From positions 1-64,000 of the forward strand of contig NZ_MAGP01000001.1 in assembly GCF_002926165.1 (NCBI RefSeq): a stretch of 64,000 nt of DNA, written 5' to 3'. The translations under genes and the position numbers were made by a program. Positions 1-11,100 of this stretch are shown here, one piece after another; the stretch's first letter is position 1, and each line of letters opens with the position of its first letter. This DNA is from Micromonospora chalcea. Lineage in GTDB: Bacteria > Actinomycetota > Actinomycetes > Mycobacteriales > Micromonosporaceae. Below the pieces are notes generated by a model. That model was not told where the DNA came from. It did no database searches and saw only the letters and a list, made by a program, of their open reading frames with translations.

Positions 1-750
1 GAGCAGTTGAGTCGGCGTGGTTTGCCGGGGATGGCTCCGGAGTTGGCGGTGGCGGCGTTGCAGGGGGTGTTGGATGGTGGTGAGGGGCAGGTGGTGGTGG
101 CGGATGTGCGGTGGGATCGGTTTGTGCCGTCGTTCACGGCGTTGCGTCCGTCCCGGTTGTTCACCGACATCCCCGAAGCAGCACAGCCCGCACCGGCCGA
201 GGAGGCGCCGAAGGGCGAGGACCGCGGCGCGGCGTCGGCGCTGCGCGAGCGGCTCGCCGCCGCCTCCGGGCCGGAGCGCGACCGCATCCTGCTCGACCTG
301 GTCCGCGGCACCGACGCGGCGGTGCTGGGACACGCCACGCCGAGCGGGATCAGGCCCGCCCGCGGCTTCCTCGAACTGGGCTTCGACTCGCTCACCGCAG
401 TCGAGCTGCGCAACCGGCTGACCGCCGCAACGGGCATCGGACTGCCCGCCACCCTCGTCTTCGACCATCCCACCCCGAACGCGCTCGCCGGTCACCTGCG
501 AGCCGAGTTGGCGCCCGAGCAGCCGGCGTTGCCGATCGTGGCCGAGATCGAACGCCTCGACAAGCTCCTCGGCGGGCTGCCGGGCGACCAGGTCGACGAC
601 GCGGTCGTCGGTCGGCTGGAGGACCTGCTGACCCGGTGGCGGGGCCGACCCGCCGCCACCGCACCGGCGCCGGCCGCCGCCGAGGAGTTGGAGTCGGCCA
701 GCCGGGACGAGCTCTTCGACATCATCCAGCGGGAGTTCGGCAAGTCCTGA
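1..750 (+). CDS. Type I modular PKS, 3' end only (KR tail-ACP-docking)
   Basis: The reading frame is open from base 1 and ends at a TGA at 748-750, so the gene begins left of the window. Residues are counted from base 1. About residues 1-62 are the tail of a ketoreductase domain ([15 protein letters not shown], a typical KR-to-ACP junction). Residues about 80-165 are an acyl carrier protein with the GFDSLT motif; Ser130 should carry the phosphopantetheine arm. From about residue 175 the protein is a C-terminal docking domain: a helical region ([11 protein letters not shown], then [11 protein letters not shown]), an Ala/Pro-rich linker, and a final helix [14 protein letters not shown]. This terminal helix is the type that binds N-terminal coiled coils such as that of the PKS starting at 2166. 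KR activity cannot be judged because its catalytic residues lie outside the window. The first 160 bases use many GTG/TTG/GGT codons, then the style turns C-rich, as in other recombined segments here. Confidence 0.95.
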   Translation, partial: EQLSRRGLPGMAPELAVAALQGVLDGGEGQVVVADVRWDRFVPSFTALRPSRLFTDIPEAAQPAPAEEAPKGEDRGAASALRERLAAASGPERDRILLDLVRGTDAAVLGHATPSGIRPARGFLELGFDSLTAVELRNRLTAATGIGLPATLVFDHPTPNALAGHLRAELAPEQPALPIVAEIERLDKLLGGLPGDQVDDAVVGRLEDLLTRWRGRPAATAPAPAAAEELESASRDELFDIIQREFGKS

Positions 751-795
751 GCGGACACTGCCCGACCCGGGCGGGACGGGCCGGGGAAAGGGGCA

Positions 796-831
796 CCCGA
801 CGGCGCCGGACGCCTGGCCGGCGCCGTCGGG
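796..831 (+). terminator. Strong hairpin after the first PKS gene
   Basis: A perfect 14-bp inverted repeat (CCCGACGGCGCCGG at 796-809, matching arm at 818-831) encloses an 8-nt loop. It starts 46 bp after the PKS stop codon and has no T-run, which is common for actinomycete terminators. It ends 11 bp before the first TAGGGG repeat of the next promoter region. Termination itself is inferred. Confidence 0.7.
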
Positions 832-842
832 CAGACGCGCCC

Positions 843-900
843 TTAGGGGTCCACGAAGCCTGTCTAGGGGTGTGCCGGTGTGGATCCGGCTCCGTAGGGT
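843..900 (+). promoter_or_regulatory. Putative promoter with TAGGGGT repeats (metallophosphoesterase)
   Basis: TTAGGGGT (843-850) and CTAGGGGT (864-871) are direct repeats 21 bp apart, about two helical turns. The second abuts a weak -35-like TGTGCC (871-876), followed after 18 bp by TAGGGT (895-900), which fits a TAnnnT -10. Transcription would start near 907 and give a leader of about 85 nt for the gene at 992. The same CTAGGGGT-next-to--35 layout recurs at 1909-1955 and 54723-54782. The repeats are seen directly; the promoter and activator-binding roles are inferred. Confidence 0.5.
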
Positions 901-980
901 CGGAGCACGCCAGGCCGTCTCGCCCTGCCCACCGGCGGCGAGCGGTACGGATGTGGGTGCGTGCGGTACCCCGGATGGAC

Positions 981-987
981 GGGAGGT
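981..987 (+). promoter_or_regulatory. Ribosome binding site GGGAGGT
   Basis: GGGAGGT lies 4 nt before the ATG at 992. It decides the start in favour of 992 over an in-frame GTG at 872, which lies inside the TAGGGG promoter region and has no comparable site. Confidence 0.75.
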
Positions 988-991
988 CCGC

Positions 992-1840
992 ATGGCCGGA
1001 TCCGGCTTGCCTCAACTGCTCGCCATCAGCGACCTGCACGTGGTGCACGCGGAGAACAAGGCCATCGTCGAGCGGCTGAGGCCGGAGCGCGACGGCGACT
1101 GGCTCGTCGTCGCCGGCGACGTCGGGGAGTTCGTCGGCGACATCGAGTGGGCGCTGGGACTCCTCAGCCGCCGCTTCGCCAAGGTCATCTGGGCCCCCGG
1201 CAACCACGAGCTGTGGACTCCCCGCGAGGACCCGATCCAGCTGCGGGGGGACGCGCGCTACCAGCACCTGGTGGAGCTGTGCCGGGGGCTCGGGGTGGTG
1301 ACTCCGGAGGACCCGTACCCCGTCTGGGACCCGCAGGGCGACGACCCGGTCCTGATCGCGCCGCTGTTCCTGCTCTACGACTACACCTTCCGGCCCCCGG
1401 GGACGTACACGAAGGAGCAGGCCCTGGCACGGGCCCACGAGGTCGGCGTGGTCTGCACCGACGAGATCCTGCTGCACCCGGACCCGTACCCGACGCGGGA
1501 CGCCTGGTGCCGGGCGCGGCTGGCCCTGACGGAGCGCCGGCTCACCGCCGAGCGCGGCGGGCTGCCCACCGTCCTGGTCAACCACTTCCCGCTCGTACGC
1601 GAGCCCACCCGGATCCTGCGGTACCCGGAGTTCGCCCAGTGGTGCGGCACCGAGACCACTGCCGACTGGCACGTCCGCTTCGACGCCCGCGTCGCCGTCT
1701 ACGGTCACCTGCACATCCCGCGCACCACCTGGTACGACGGGGTCCGGTTCGAAGAGGTCTCGGTCGGCTACCCGCGGGAGTGGCGCCGCCGGTCGACGCC
1801 CCCCGGCCGGCTGCGCCGCATCCTGCCGTCGGCCGCCTGA
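992..1840 (+). CDS. Calcineurin-like metallophosphoesterase
   Basis: A 282-aa soluble protein with no visible signal peptide or membrane segment. It carries the full dinuclear-metal signature of the calcineurin-like phosphoesterase family in order: D-x-H (SDLHVVH, Asp14/His16), GD (AGDVGEF, Asp43), GNH-E (GNHELW, Asn71/His72), an isolated His (VNHFPLV, His198) and GHxH (YGHLHIPR, His239/His241). Members hydrolyse phosphomonoesters or phosphodiesters; the substrate cannot be read from the sequence. It is the only non-PKS gene in the window, placed between two PKS genes on the same strand with its own putative promoter upstream. A role such as removing a protective or intermediate phosphate from a biosynthetic intermediate is possible but purely inferred from position. 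It could equally be a housekeeping or resistance-type phosphatase captured by the cluster. The start at 992 follows a good ribosome binding site; the longer GTG start at 872 would add 40 unconserved residues. Confidence 0.9.
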   Translation: MAGSGLPQLLAISDLHVVHAENKAIVERLRPERDGDWLVVAGDVGEFVGDIEWALGLLSRRFAKVIWAPGNHELWTPREDPIQLRGDARYQHLVELCRGLGVVTPEDPYPVWDPQGDDPVLIAPLFLLYDYTFRPPGTYTKEQALARAHEVGVVCTDEILLHPDPYPTRDAWCRARLALTERRLTAERGGLPTVLVNHFPLVREPTRILRYPEFAQWCGTETTADWHVRFDARVAVYGHLHIPRTTWYDGVRFEEVSVGYPREWRRRSTPPGRLRRILPSAA

Positions 1841-1869
1841 ATGGCCCTCGTGGCGCTGGTCACCGCCGC

Positions 1870-1887
1870 TCCCGGAGCCTGCCGGGA
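1870..1887 (+). terminator. Weak hairpin after the metallophosphoesterase
   Basis: TCCCGG (1870-1875) and CCGGGA (1882-1887) form a 6-bp stem with a 6-nt loop, 29 bp after the stop codon, followed by a short GC-rich palindrome. It is too short to be a confident terminator; read-through into the PKS gene is plausible. Confidence 0.25.
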
Positions 1888-1908
1888 CGCCGCCCGCGGG
1901 CCGGTCGA

Positions 1909-1955
1909 TCAGGGGTTCTCTAGGGGTTGGGCGGGTGTTGGGCGCTCAGTACCGT
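1909..1955 (+). promoter_or_regulatory. Putative promoter with phased AGGGGTT repeats (four-module PKS)
   Basis: TCAGGGGTT (1909-1917) and CTAGGGGTT (1920-1928) are direct repeats exactly 11 bp apart, one helical turn. The last TT starts a -35-like TTGGGC (1927-1932), followed after 17 bp by TACCGT (1950-1955), matching TAnnnT. Transcription near 1962 would give a leader of about 204 nt. The layout suits an activator bound next to RNA polymerase at the -35, as LuxR-type cluster regulators do, but no regulator gene is in the window. Confidence 0.55.
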
Positions 1956-2165
1956 CCAGTCACGGTGGCGGGCGTGTGTCGGCGGGACTGTCCGGCGTGG
2001 CGGGCGCCTGAGCAGGCACGACGACCGGAATCAGGAACAGGTGTGGGTTTCGTGAGCCGAACGGCCGCGTCTGCACCCACCTGTGCACGAAGCCGGCCCG
2101 CCGGCGGTGGTGTGGTCAACGAATCGGCAGATTCCGATCGATAGCAAGCTCTGGGCGGGTGGGTC

Positions 2166-5100
2166 ATGGCGGACGAAGACAAGCTCCTCGAACACCTGAA
2201 GTGGGTGACCTCCGAGCTCCGCCTGGCGCGTCGGCGCCTGACCGAGCTGGAGGACGAGGACGCCGAGCCGATCGCGATCGTCGGCATGGCCTGCCGTTTC
2301 CCCGGTGGCGTCGCCTCACCTGAAGACCTCTGGGACGTCGTCGCCGGCGGGGTGGACGCCACCGGCGCGTTCCCCGACGACCGGGGCTGGGACCTCGACC
2401 GGCTCTACGACCCCGACCCCGACCACCCCGGCACCACGTACAGCAACCGGGGTGGCTTCCTGCGCGACGCGGGTCTGTTCGACCCGACCCTGTTCGGGAT
2501 CTCGCCGCGCGAGGCGCTGGCCATGGACCCGCAGCAGCGCCTCCTGCTCGAGGTGACCTGGGAGGTCTTCGAGCGGGCCGGCATCGACGCCGCGTCGGTG
2601 CGGGGCAGCCGTACCGGGGTGTTCGTCGGCACCGCGGGGCAGGACTACACGTCCGTGCTGCGGCAACTGCCCGAGGGCACGGAGGGCTACGTCCTCACCG
2701 GCACCGCCGCGAGCGTCATGTCCGGCCGGCTGGCGTACTCCTTCGGGCTGGAGGGGCCGGCCGTCACCATCGACACCGCCTGCTCCTCGTCGCTGGTCGC
2801 CCTGCACCTCGCCGGTCAGGCCCTGCGCGACGGTGAGTGCTCCCTCGCCGTGGCCGGCGGCGTCACCGTGCTGGCCACGCCGGGCGCCTTCGTCGAGTTC
2901 TCCCGCCAGCGGGGGCTCGCCTCCGACGGGCGGTGCAAGGCGTTCTCCGCCGACGCCGACGGGACCGGCTGGTCCGAGGGCGTCGCCATGTTGCTCGTCG
3001 AGAAGCTCTCCGACGCCCGGCGCAACGGGCACCCCGTCCTGGCGGTGATCCGGGGCAGCGCCGTCAACCAGGACGGCGCCAGCAGCGGGCTGACCGCCCC
3101 CAACGGCCCCGCGCAGCAGCGGGTGATCCGGCAGGCGCTGGAGAACGCCCGGCTCAGTCCGTCCGACGTGGACGCCGTCGAGGCGCACGGCACGGGCACC
3201 CGGCTCGGCGACCCGATCGAGGCGCAGGCGCTGCTGGCCACGTACGGGCAGGGCCGCACCGCCGACCGCCCGCTGTGGCTGGGCTCGCTGAAGTCGAACA
3301 TCGGCCACCCGCAGGCCGCGGCCGGCGCCGGCGGCGTCATCAAGATGGTGATGGCGATGCGGCACGGCGTGCTGCCGCCCACCCTGCACGTGGACCGGCC
3401 CTCACCGCACGTCGACTGGTCGACCGGCGCCGTGGCCCTGCTCGACGAGGCGCGCCCGTGGGCCGGCGGCGAGCACGTCCGCAGGGCGGGCGTGTCGTCC
3501 TTCGGCATGAGCGGCACGAACGCCCACCTGATCCTGGAGCAGGCGCCGGCCCCCGACCCGGCCGGCGACCACGCCACCCCGTCCCGCCGTCCCGCCGTCG
3601 TGCCCATGCTGCTCTCCGCCGCGCAGCCGGCCGCGCTCGCCGCGCAGGCGGACCGGCTGGCCCGTTGGCTCAGCGACGACGAGGAGCCGCGCCCGCTCGA
3701 TCTGGCCTGGTCGTCGGTGGTGTCCCGCTCGACGCTCGACCGGCGTGCGGTGGTGCTCGCCGGGGACCGTGCGGGTCTGCTGGCGGGCCTGGAGTCCCTG
3801 GCGGCGGGCGCGCCGTCGGGCACCGTGGTCACGGGCCAGGCCGGGGACCGCGGTCCCCTGGCGGTGCTCTTCTCCGGCCAGGGCGCGCAGCGCGCCGGCA
3901 TGGGCCGCGAGCTGTACGCCGAGTTCCCCGTCTTCGCCGCCGCCCTCGACGAGGCGTGCGGGCATCTCGACCGGGTGCTGCCGCGCCCGCTCAAGGAGGT
4001 GCTGTTCGCGCCGGAGGGCTCCGCCGAGGCGGAGCTGCTGGACCAGACCGCGTTCACCCAGGCCGGGCTCTTCGCCGTCGAGGTGGCGCTGTTCCGCCTC
4101 GTGGAGTCGTTCGGCGTGGTGCCGGACTTCGTGGGCGGGCACTCGATCGGTGAGATCGCCGCCGCGCACGTGGCCGGGGTGCTGTCCCTCCAGGACGCCT
4201 GCCTGCTGGTGGCGGCGCGGGGCCGGCTCATGCAGTCGCTGCCCGACGGCGGCGGCATGCTCGCCGTGGCCGCCGACGAGGCGGCCGTGACGGAGTCGAT
4301 CGCCGGGCTGACCGACCGGGTCGGCATCGCGGCCGTCAACGGCCCGACCTCCGTCGTGGTCTCCGGCGCCGTCGACGCCCTCGACGAGGTGGAGCGCGTC
4401 TGGCGCGACCGGGGTGTGCGTACCCGCCGGCTGGCCGTCAGTCACGCGTTCCACAGCCCGCTGATGGAGCCGGTGCTGGAGCGCTTCCGCGGCATCGTCG
4501 AGCGGCTGGACCTCGCCGCCCCCACGCTGCCGATCGTGTCGAACCTGACCGGTGCGCTCGCCGACGCCGACGAGATCCGCACCGCCGACTACTGGGTACG
4601 GCACGTCCGCGAGGCGGTCCGCTACGCCGACGGGCTCGCCGCGCTGCGCGACGCCGGGGTCGACACCTTCCTGGAGGTCGGCCCGCAGAGCGTACTGACC
4701 GCGATGACGACCGACGTGCTGCCCGACGACGACGTGCTCGCCGTCGCAGCCCAGCGCCGGGACCGGCCCGAGGCGCAGGCGCTGCTGCACGCCCTCGCCG
4801 AGCTGCACGTGCACGGGTTGCCGGTGTCCTGGCGGGAGTGGTTCGCCGACACCGGCGCCGCCCGGGTCGACCTGCCCACGTACGCCTTCCAGCGGGAGCG
4901 GTTCTGGCCCGAGGTGCTGCCGTGGCGGGTCGGCGACGTGTCGGGCGCCGGCCTCGGCGTCGCGGGGCACCCGCTGCTCGGCGCGGCGGTGCGGCTCGCC
5001 GGCGACGACGAGGTGGTGCTGACCGGCCGGCTGTCGACGTCGACGCACCCGTGGCTGGCCGACCACGTGGTCGGCGGCAACGTGGTGGTGCCGGGCACCG

Positions 5101-8100
5101 CCCTGGTGGAGCTGGCGGTCCGCGCCGGCGACGAGGTGGGCACGTCGCGGGTACGGGAGCTGACCGTGGCGGCGCCGCTGGTGCTGCCCGACTCCGGGGC
5201 GGTACGCGTGCAGGTGCGCGTCGGCGCTGCCGACGACGCCGCCGTCCGGACGGTGTCCGTGTACTCCCAGCCCGAGGAGGACGACGACACCGACTGGGTG
5301 CGGCACGCCGACGGCCTGCTCGAACCGGTGTCGGCCGACGAGCCGGGGCTCGGCGAGTGGCCGCCGGCGGGCGCGACCGAGGTGGACCTGATCGGCTGGT
5401 ATCCGGCGCTGGCCGAGCACGGCCTGTCGTACGGGCCGGTGTTCCAGGGCGTACGGCGGGCCTGGACGGCCGACGGTGGGGCGTACGCCGAGGTGACGCT
5501 GCCGGACGGGGCGGCCGGCGAGGCGGGCGCGTTCGGGGTGCACCCGGCGCTGCTGGACGCCGCGCTGCACCCGGTGGCGCTGCTGCTCGAGGCCGAGGCC
5601 ACGGGCGGGCCGCGCGTGCCGTTCGCGTTCGAGGGCGTGCAGGTGCACGCCTCGGGCGCCCGGACGCTGCGGGTGCGGCTGACCCGGGACGGCTCCGGGG
5701 TGCGGCTGGTCGCCTGCGACGGCTCGGGCGCGCCGGTGGTCTCGGTGGACTCGCTCGTGCTGCGGGAGATGACCGCGACGGCGACCCGGGGCGGTGCCGC
5801 CCGGTCGCTGTACGAGGTGACCTGGCAGGCCGAGCAGATCGAGAGCGTCGACGACCTTCCGGGGTGGGCGGTGCTGGGCCGGCCGGCACCGGACGCGCTG
5901 CCGGAGGTGCCGGTCTTCGCGGACGTGGCGACCCTGGCGGCGGACGGGGCCACGGCCCGGCAGGTGCTGCTGACGGTGCCCGCCGGCGATCCCGGCGTCC
6001 CCGTGCCGGAGGCCGTGCGGGCGGCCACCAGCGGTGTGCTGGACGTGCTGCGGTCCTGGCTCGCCGCCGAGCCGCTGGCCGACACGAAGCTCGTGGTGGT
6101 GACCCGGGGCGCGGTGGCCAGCGGGGACGACGACCAGGTCACCGACCTCGCCGCCGCCGCCGTCTGGGGCCTGCTGCGCTCGGCGCAGTCGGAGCACCCG
6201 GGGCGGATCGTCCTCGCCGACGTCGAGGGCGAACTGACCCCCGCGACCCTCGCCGTGCTGGCCGGGGCCGCCGTCGACCCGTCGGTCTCCGGCGGCCAGC
6301 TCGCGGTGCGCGGCGAGCGCACCCTCGTGCCGAGGCTGGCGCGGCCGGTGGGCGACGAACTGACCCCGCCGTCCGGCCCGTGGCACCTCGCCCCCGTCAC
6401 CGGCGGCACCCTGGACGGGATCGCGCCGGTGCCGGCCACGCCCGCGGAGCTGGGCGAGGGCCAGGTGCGCATCGCCGTGCGCGCGGCCGGCGTGAACTTC
6501 CGCGACGTGCTGATCGGCCTGGGCATGTACCCGGATCCGGCGGCCGTGATGGGCAGCGAGGGCGCGGGCGTCGTGGTCGAGGTCGGCCCCGGCGTGACCG
6601 ACCTGGTGCCCGGCGACCGGGTGATGGGCATGTTCGAACTCGGGTTCAGCCCGCAGGCCGTCGCCCATCGCCGGCGCATCGCCAAGATGCCCGCCGGCTG
6701 GTCCTTCACCCAGGCGGCGTCCGTCCCCCTGGTCTTCCTGACGGCGTACTACGCGCTGCGGGACCTCGCCGGGCTGCGGTCCGGCGAGTCGGTGCTGATC
6801 CACAACGGCGCCGGTGGCGTCGGCATGGCCGCCATCCAGCTCGCCCACCACCTCGGCGCCACCGTCCACGCGACGGCGAGCCCCGGCAAGTGGGGTGTGC
6901 TGCGGGGCCTGGGGGTGGCCGGGGAGCGAATCGCGTCGTCGCGGACCACCGAGTTCGAGCAGACCTTCGGCGCGGCCACCGGCGGTGCCGGCGTCGACGT
7001 GGTGCTCGACGCGTTGGCCGGTGAGTTCGTGGACGCGTCGCTGCGGCTGCTGCCGCGCGGTGGCCGGTTCGTGGAGATGGGCAAGGCCGACGTACGCGAC
7101 CCGGAGGCGGTCGCCGCCGACCACCCGGGCGTGGCGTACCGCGCGTTCGACCTGAACGAGGCGGGCAGCACCCGCATCGGCGAGATGCTCACCGAGATCC
7201 TCGACCTCTTCGCGCGGGGCGCGCTGCGTCCGCTGCCCGTACGGGTGTGGGACGTGCGTCAGGCCCGGCAGGCGCTGCGGCACGTCAGCCAGGCCCGCCA
7301 CGTCGGCAAGGTGGTGCTGCGCATCCCCGCGCCCGCCGACCCCGACGGCACCGTGCTGCTCACCGGCGCGGCCGGAACCCTGGCCGGCGTGCTCGCGCGG
7401 CACCTCGTCGCCACCGGCCAGGCCCGCCGCCTGCTGCTGGCCTCCCGCCGCGCACCCGGCCGGGACGACGCGTACGCCACCCTGGTCCGGGAACTGAGCG
7501 ACGCGGGCGCCGACGTCACCGCCGCGGCCGTCGACGTCAGCGACCCCGCGCAGGTCACCGAGCTGGTCGCCGGGATCGACCCGGCGTACCCGCTGACCGC
7601 CGTGGTGCACACCGCCGGGGTGATCGCCGACGCGACCATCGGTTCGCTGGACGAGTCCGCCCTGCGTACGGTGCTGGCGCCGAAGGTGGACGCCGGGTGG
7701 GCGTTGCACGAGGCCACGCGGCACCTGGACCTGTCGGCATTCGTGCTGTTCTCGTCGGTGGCGGCCACCCTCGGTTCGCCGGGGCAGGGCAACTACGCGG
7801 CGGCGAACGCGTTCCTCGACGCCCTCGCCCAGCACCGCCGGCAGCAGGGGCTGCCCGCCACCAGCCTCGCCTGGGGCATGTGGGCCACCGACAGCACGAT
7901 GACCGCCCACCTCGACGGTGACGACCAGCAGCGGCTGCGGCGCGCCGGGATGAGCCGGCTCTCCCCGGCCGAGGGCGTCGAACTCTTCGACGCCGCCCTG
8001 CCGGCGGCCCGGCCGGTGCTCGTCGCGGCCCGCCTCCACGTCACCGGCGAGGCGAGCGGCGTACCGCCGCTGATGCGGCACCTGCTGCGCGGCGGCGGCC

Positions 8101-11100
8101 GGCGCCGCACCGCCACCGATCGGCCGAGTGCCGGGGCGTCGTGGCGGGAGCGGCTCGACGGCCTGTCCGAGGCGGACGCCCGGCAGGCGCTCGTCGACCT
8201 GGTCTGCGGCCAGGCCGCCACGGTGCTGGGGCACGCCTCGGCACAGGCGGTCCCCGCCGCCCGCGCCTTCAAGGATCTGGGCTTCGACTCGCTGACCTCG
8301 GTGGAACTGCGCAACCGCCTCGGTGCGGCCACCGGGCTGCGGCTGACCGCCACGCTGGCCTTCGACCATCCCACCCCGGCCCGGCTGGCCGAGCACCTGT
8401 TCGCGCAGCTCGGCCCGGCCACGGGAGCCGGCGCCACCGTCCGTACGGTCGTCACCGCCGACGCCGACGAGCCGATTGCCATCATCGGCATGGCCTGCCG
8501 CTACCCCGGCGGCGTCGCCACCCCCGAGCAGCTGTGGCAGCTCGTCACCTCCGGGGCCGACGCCATCGGCGAGTTCCCGGCGGACCGCGGCTGGGACCTC
8601 GACCGGCTGTACGGCACGGACGGCGACCAGGCCGGCGGCACCGTCACCCACCAGGGCGGCTTCCTCTACGACGCGGCCGACTTCGACGCCGGCTTCTTCA
8701 ACATCAGCCCCCGTGAGGCCCTCGCCATGGACCCGCAGCAGCGGCTGCTGCTGGAGACCGCCTGGGAGAGCTTCGAGTACGCCCGCATCGACCCCGCCAC
8801 CCTCAGCGGCACCGCCACCGGCGTCTTCGTCGGCGCCGCCTCATCCGGCTACGCCACCAGCGGACGCGACTACCTGGACGGCCTCGAGGGGCACCTGCTG
8901 ACCGGCACGGCGGGCAGCGTCGCCTCCGGGCGGGTCGCCTACATGTTCGGCCTCGAAGGCCCGGCGGTCACCGTCGACACCGCCTGCTCCTCGTCGCTGG
9001 TGGCGCTGCACCTCGCCGCCCAGGCGCTGCGCGGCGGCGAGTGCGACATGGCCCTGGCCGGCGGGGTGGCGCTGATGGCGCAGCCCGGCATGTTCTCCGA
9101 GTTCTCCCGGCAGGGCGGCCTCGCCCCGGACGGGCGGTGCAAGGCGTTCGCCGCCGGCGCGGACGGCACCGGCTGGTCCGAGGGCGTCGGCATGCTGCTC
9201 GTGGAGCGCCTCTCCGACGCCCGGCGCAACGGGCACCGGGTGCTCGCCGTGCTGCGCGGCTCCGCCGTGAACCAGGACGGCGCGTCCAACGGGCTGACCG
9301 CGCCGAACGGCCCGTCGCAGCAGCGGGTCATCCGCCAGGCCCTGGAGAACGCGCGGCTCGCCCCGGCCGACGTGGACGCGGTCGAGGCGCACGGCACCGG
9401 CACCATCCTCGGCGACCCGATCGAGGCGCAGGCGGTCCTGGCCACCTACGGCCAGGACCGTGCCGCCGGCGAGCCGCTCTGGCTCGGCTCGATCAAGTCG
9501 AACATCGGCCACTCCCAGGCAGCGGCCGGGGTGGCCGGCGTGATCAAGATGGTGCTGGCGATGCGGCACGGCGTGCTGCCGCCGACCCTGCACGTGGACG
9601 AGCCCTCGCCCCACGTCGACTGGAGTGCCGGAGCCGTCGCCCTGCTCACCGAGGCCCGGCCGTGGCCCGCCGTCGACCGGCCCCGCCGGGCCGCCGTGTC
9701 GTCGTTCGGCATCAGCGGCACCAACGCGCACACCGTCATCGAGCAGGCACCCGGCGAGCCGGCCCCGACGCCCGTGCCGGCGGGGCACGTTCCCGGCCTG
9801 GTCGGGCCCGCCGCCGTACCCCTGCCGGTCTCCGGCAGAAGCCCCCGCGCGCTCCGGGCACAGGCTGCCCGCCTCGGCGAACGGCTCGCCGGCGACGCCG
9901 ACCTCGACCCGCGGGACCTCGGCTTCTCCCTGGCCACCCAGCGGGCGCACCACCCGTACCGCGCGGTCGTCGTGGCCACCGGCCGGGACGACGCGCTCGC
10001 CCGGCTGGCCGCCCTCGCCGACGGCGACACCTCCCCGGCGGGCGTGGACGCCGCGTCGAAGGTCGTCTTCGTCTTCCCCGGCCAGGGCTCCCAGTGGACT
10101 TCGATGGCGCTGGACCTGATGGAGACCTCGCCGGTCTTCCGGCAGCGGATGGACGAGTGCGCCGAGGAGCTGTCCCGGCTGGTCGACTGGAACCTGGGGG
10201 ACGTGCTGCGGCAGGCGCCCGGCGCGCCGCCCCTGGACCGGGTGGACGTGGTCCAGCCCGCGCTCTTCTCCGTCATGGTGTCCCTCGCGCATCTCTGGCG
10301 CGCGTGCGGCGTCGAACCGGCCGCCGTCATCGGGCATTCGCAGGGGGAACTCGCCGCGGCCTGCGTCGCCGGCGCGTTGACCCTCGCCGAAGCCGCGCGG
10401 CTCGTCGTGGCGCGCAGCCACGGCCTGCTGTCGATCGCGGGTCGCGGCGGCATGGTCTCCGTGCCGCTCCCGGCCGCCGACACCGAGCGGCTCATCGCGC
10501 CGTGGCGGGGCAGCCTCTCCGTCGCCGCCCTCAACGGCGCCGCCGTGACAGTGGTCGCCGGCGACTCGGCGTCGGTCGCCGAACTGCTCGCGCACTGTGC
10601 CGAGCGCGACGTCCGCGCCCGGCAGATCGCCGTCGACTTCGCGGCGCACAGCGGCCACGTCGACCCGATCCGCGACGAGGTGATCGCCCGATTCGGCACC
10701 GTGGACCCCCGCTCCAGCACCGTGCCCTTCCACTCCACAGTCACCGGCGAGCCGATCGACACCGCCGGGCTCGACGCCGACTACTGGTACCGCAACCTGC
10801 GGGAGCCGGTCCGGCTCGCGCCGGTCGTGGACCAGCTGATCGAGCGGGGCTTCCGGACGTTCGTCGAGGTCAGCCCGCACCCCGTACTCAAGATCGCCGT
10901 GCAGGACGCGCTCGACCGGAAGGCCGACGGCGGCGTGGTGGTGGGCTCGCTGCGCCGCGACGGGCACGGGCCGCGTCAGCTACTGGCCAACCTCGGCGAG
11001 CTGCACGTCGCCGGCGTGCCCGTCGACTGGTCGCGCGTCTTCGCCGGCTCCGGCGCCACCCCTGTCGACCTGCCCACGTACGCCTTCCAGCGGGACCGGT

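Larger units (their letters stand above)
1841..2165 (+). other. Intergenic region, 325 bp
   Basis: It holds a weak hairpin (1870-1887), a TAGGGG-type promoter region (1909-1955), and then about 210 bp with no recognisable gene. A frame opening at 1935 is in phase with the downstream PKS but is closed by TAG at 2142-2144. It overlaps the putative promoter and is not called as a gene. Confidence 0.6.

Noticed and set aside
872..991. A longer start (GTG 872) for the metallophosphoesterase
   Set aside because: It would add 40 residues with no family similarity and lies inside the TAGGGG promoter region. ATG 992 has a good ribosome binding site.
1935..2144. A 69-codon open frame upstream of the four-module PKS
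   Set aside because: It starts within the putative promoter, has no ribosome binding site, and its product has no recognisable features. It is only useful as proof of an in-frame stop before the PKS start.
7610..7650. M1 and M2 KRs as inactive or A type, because the LDD motif reads IAD
   Set aside because: The Asp that correlates with B-type stereochemistry is retained, the Lys, Ser, Tyr and Asn positions are intact, and no A-type Trp is present.
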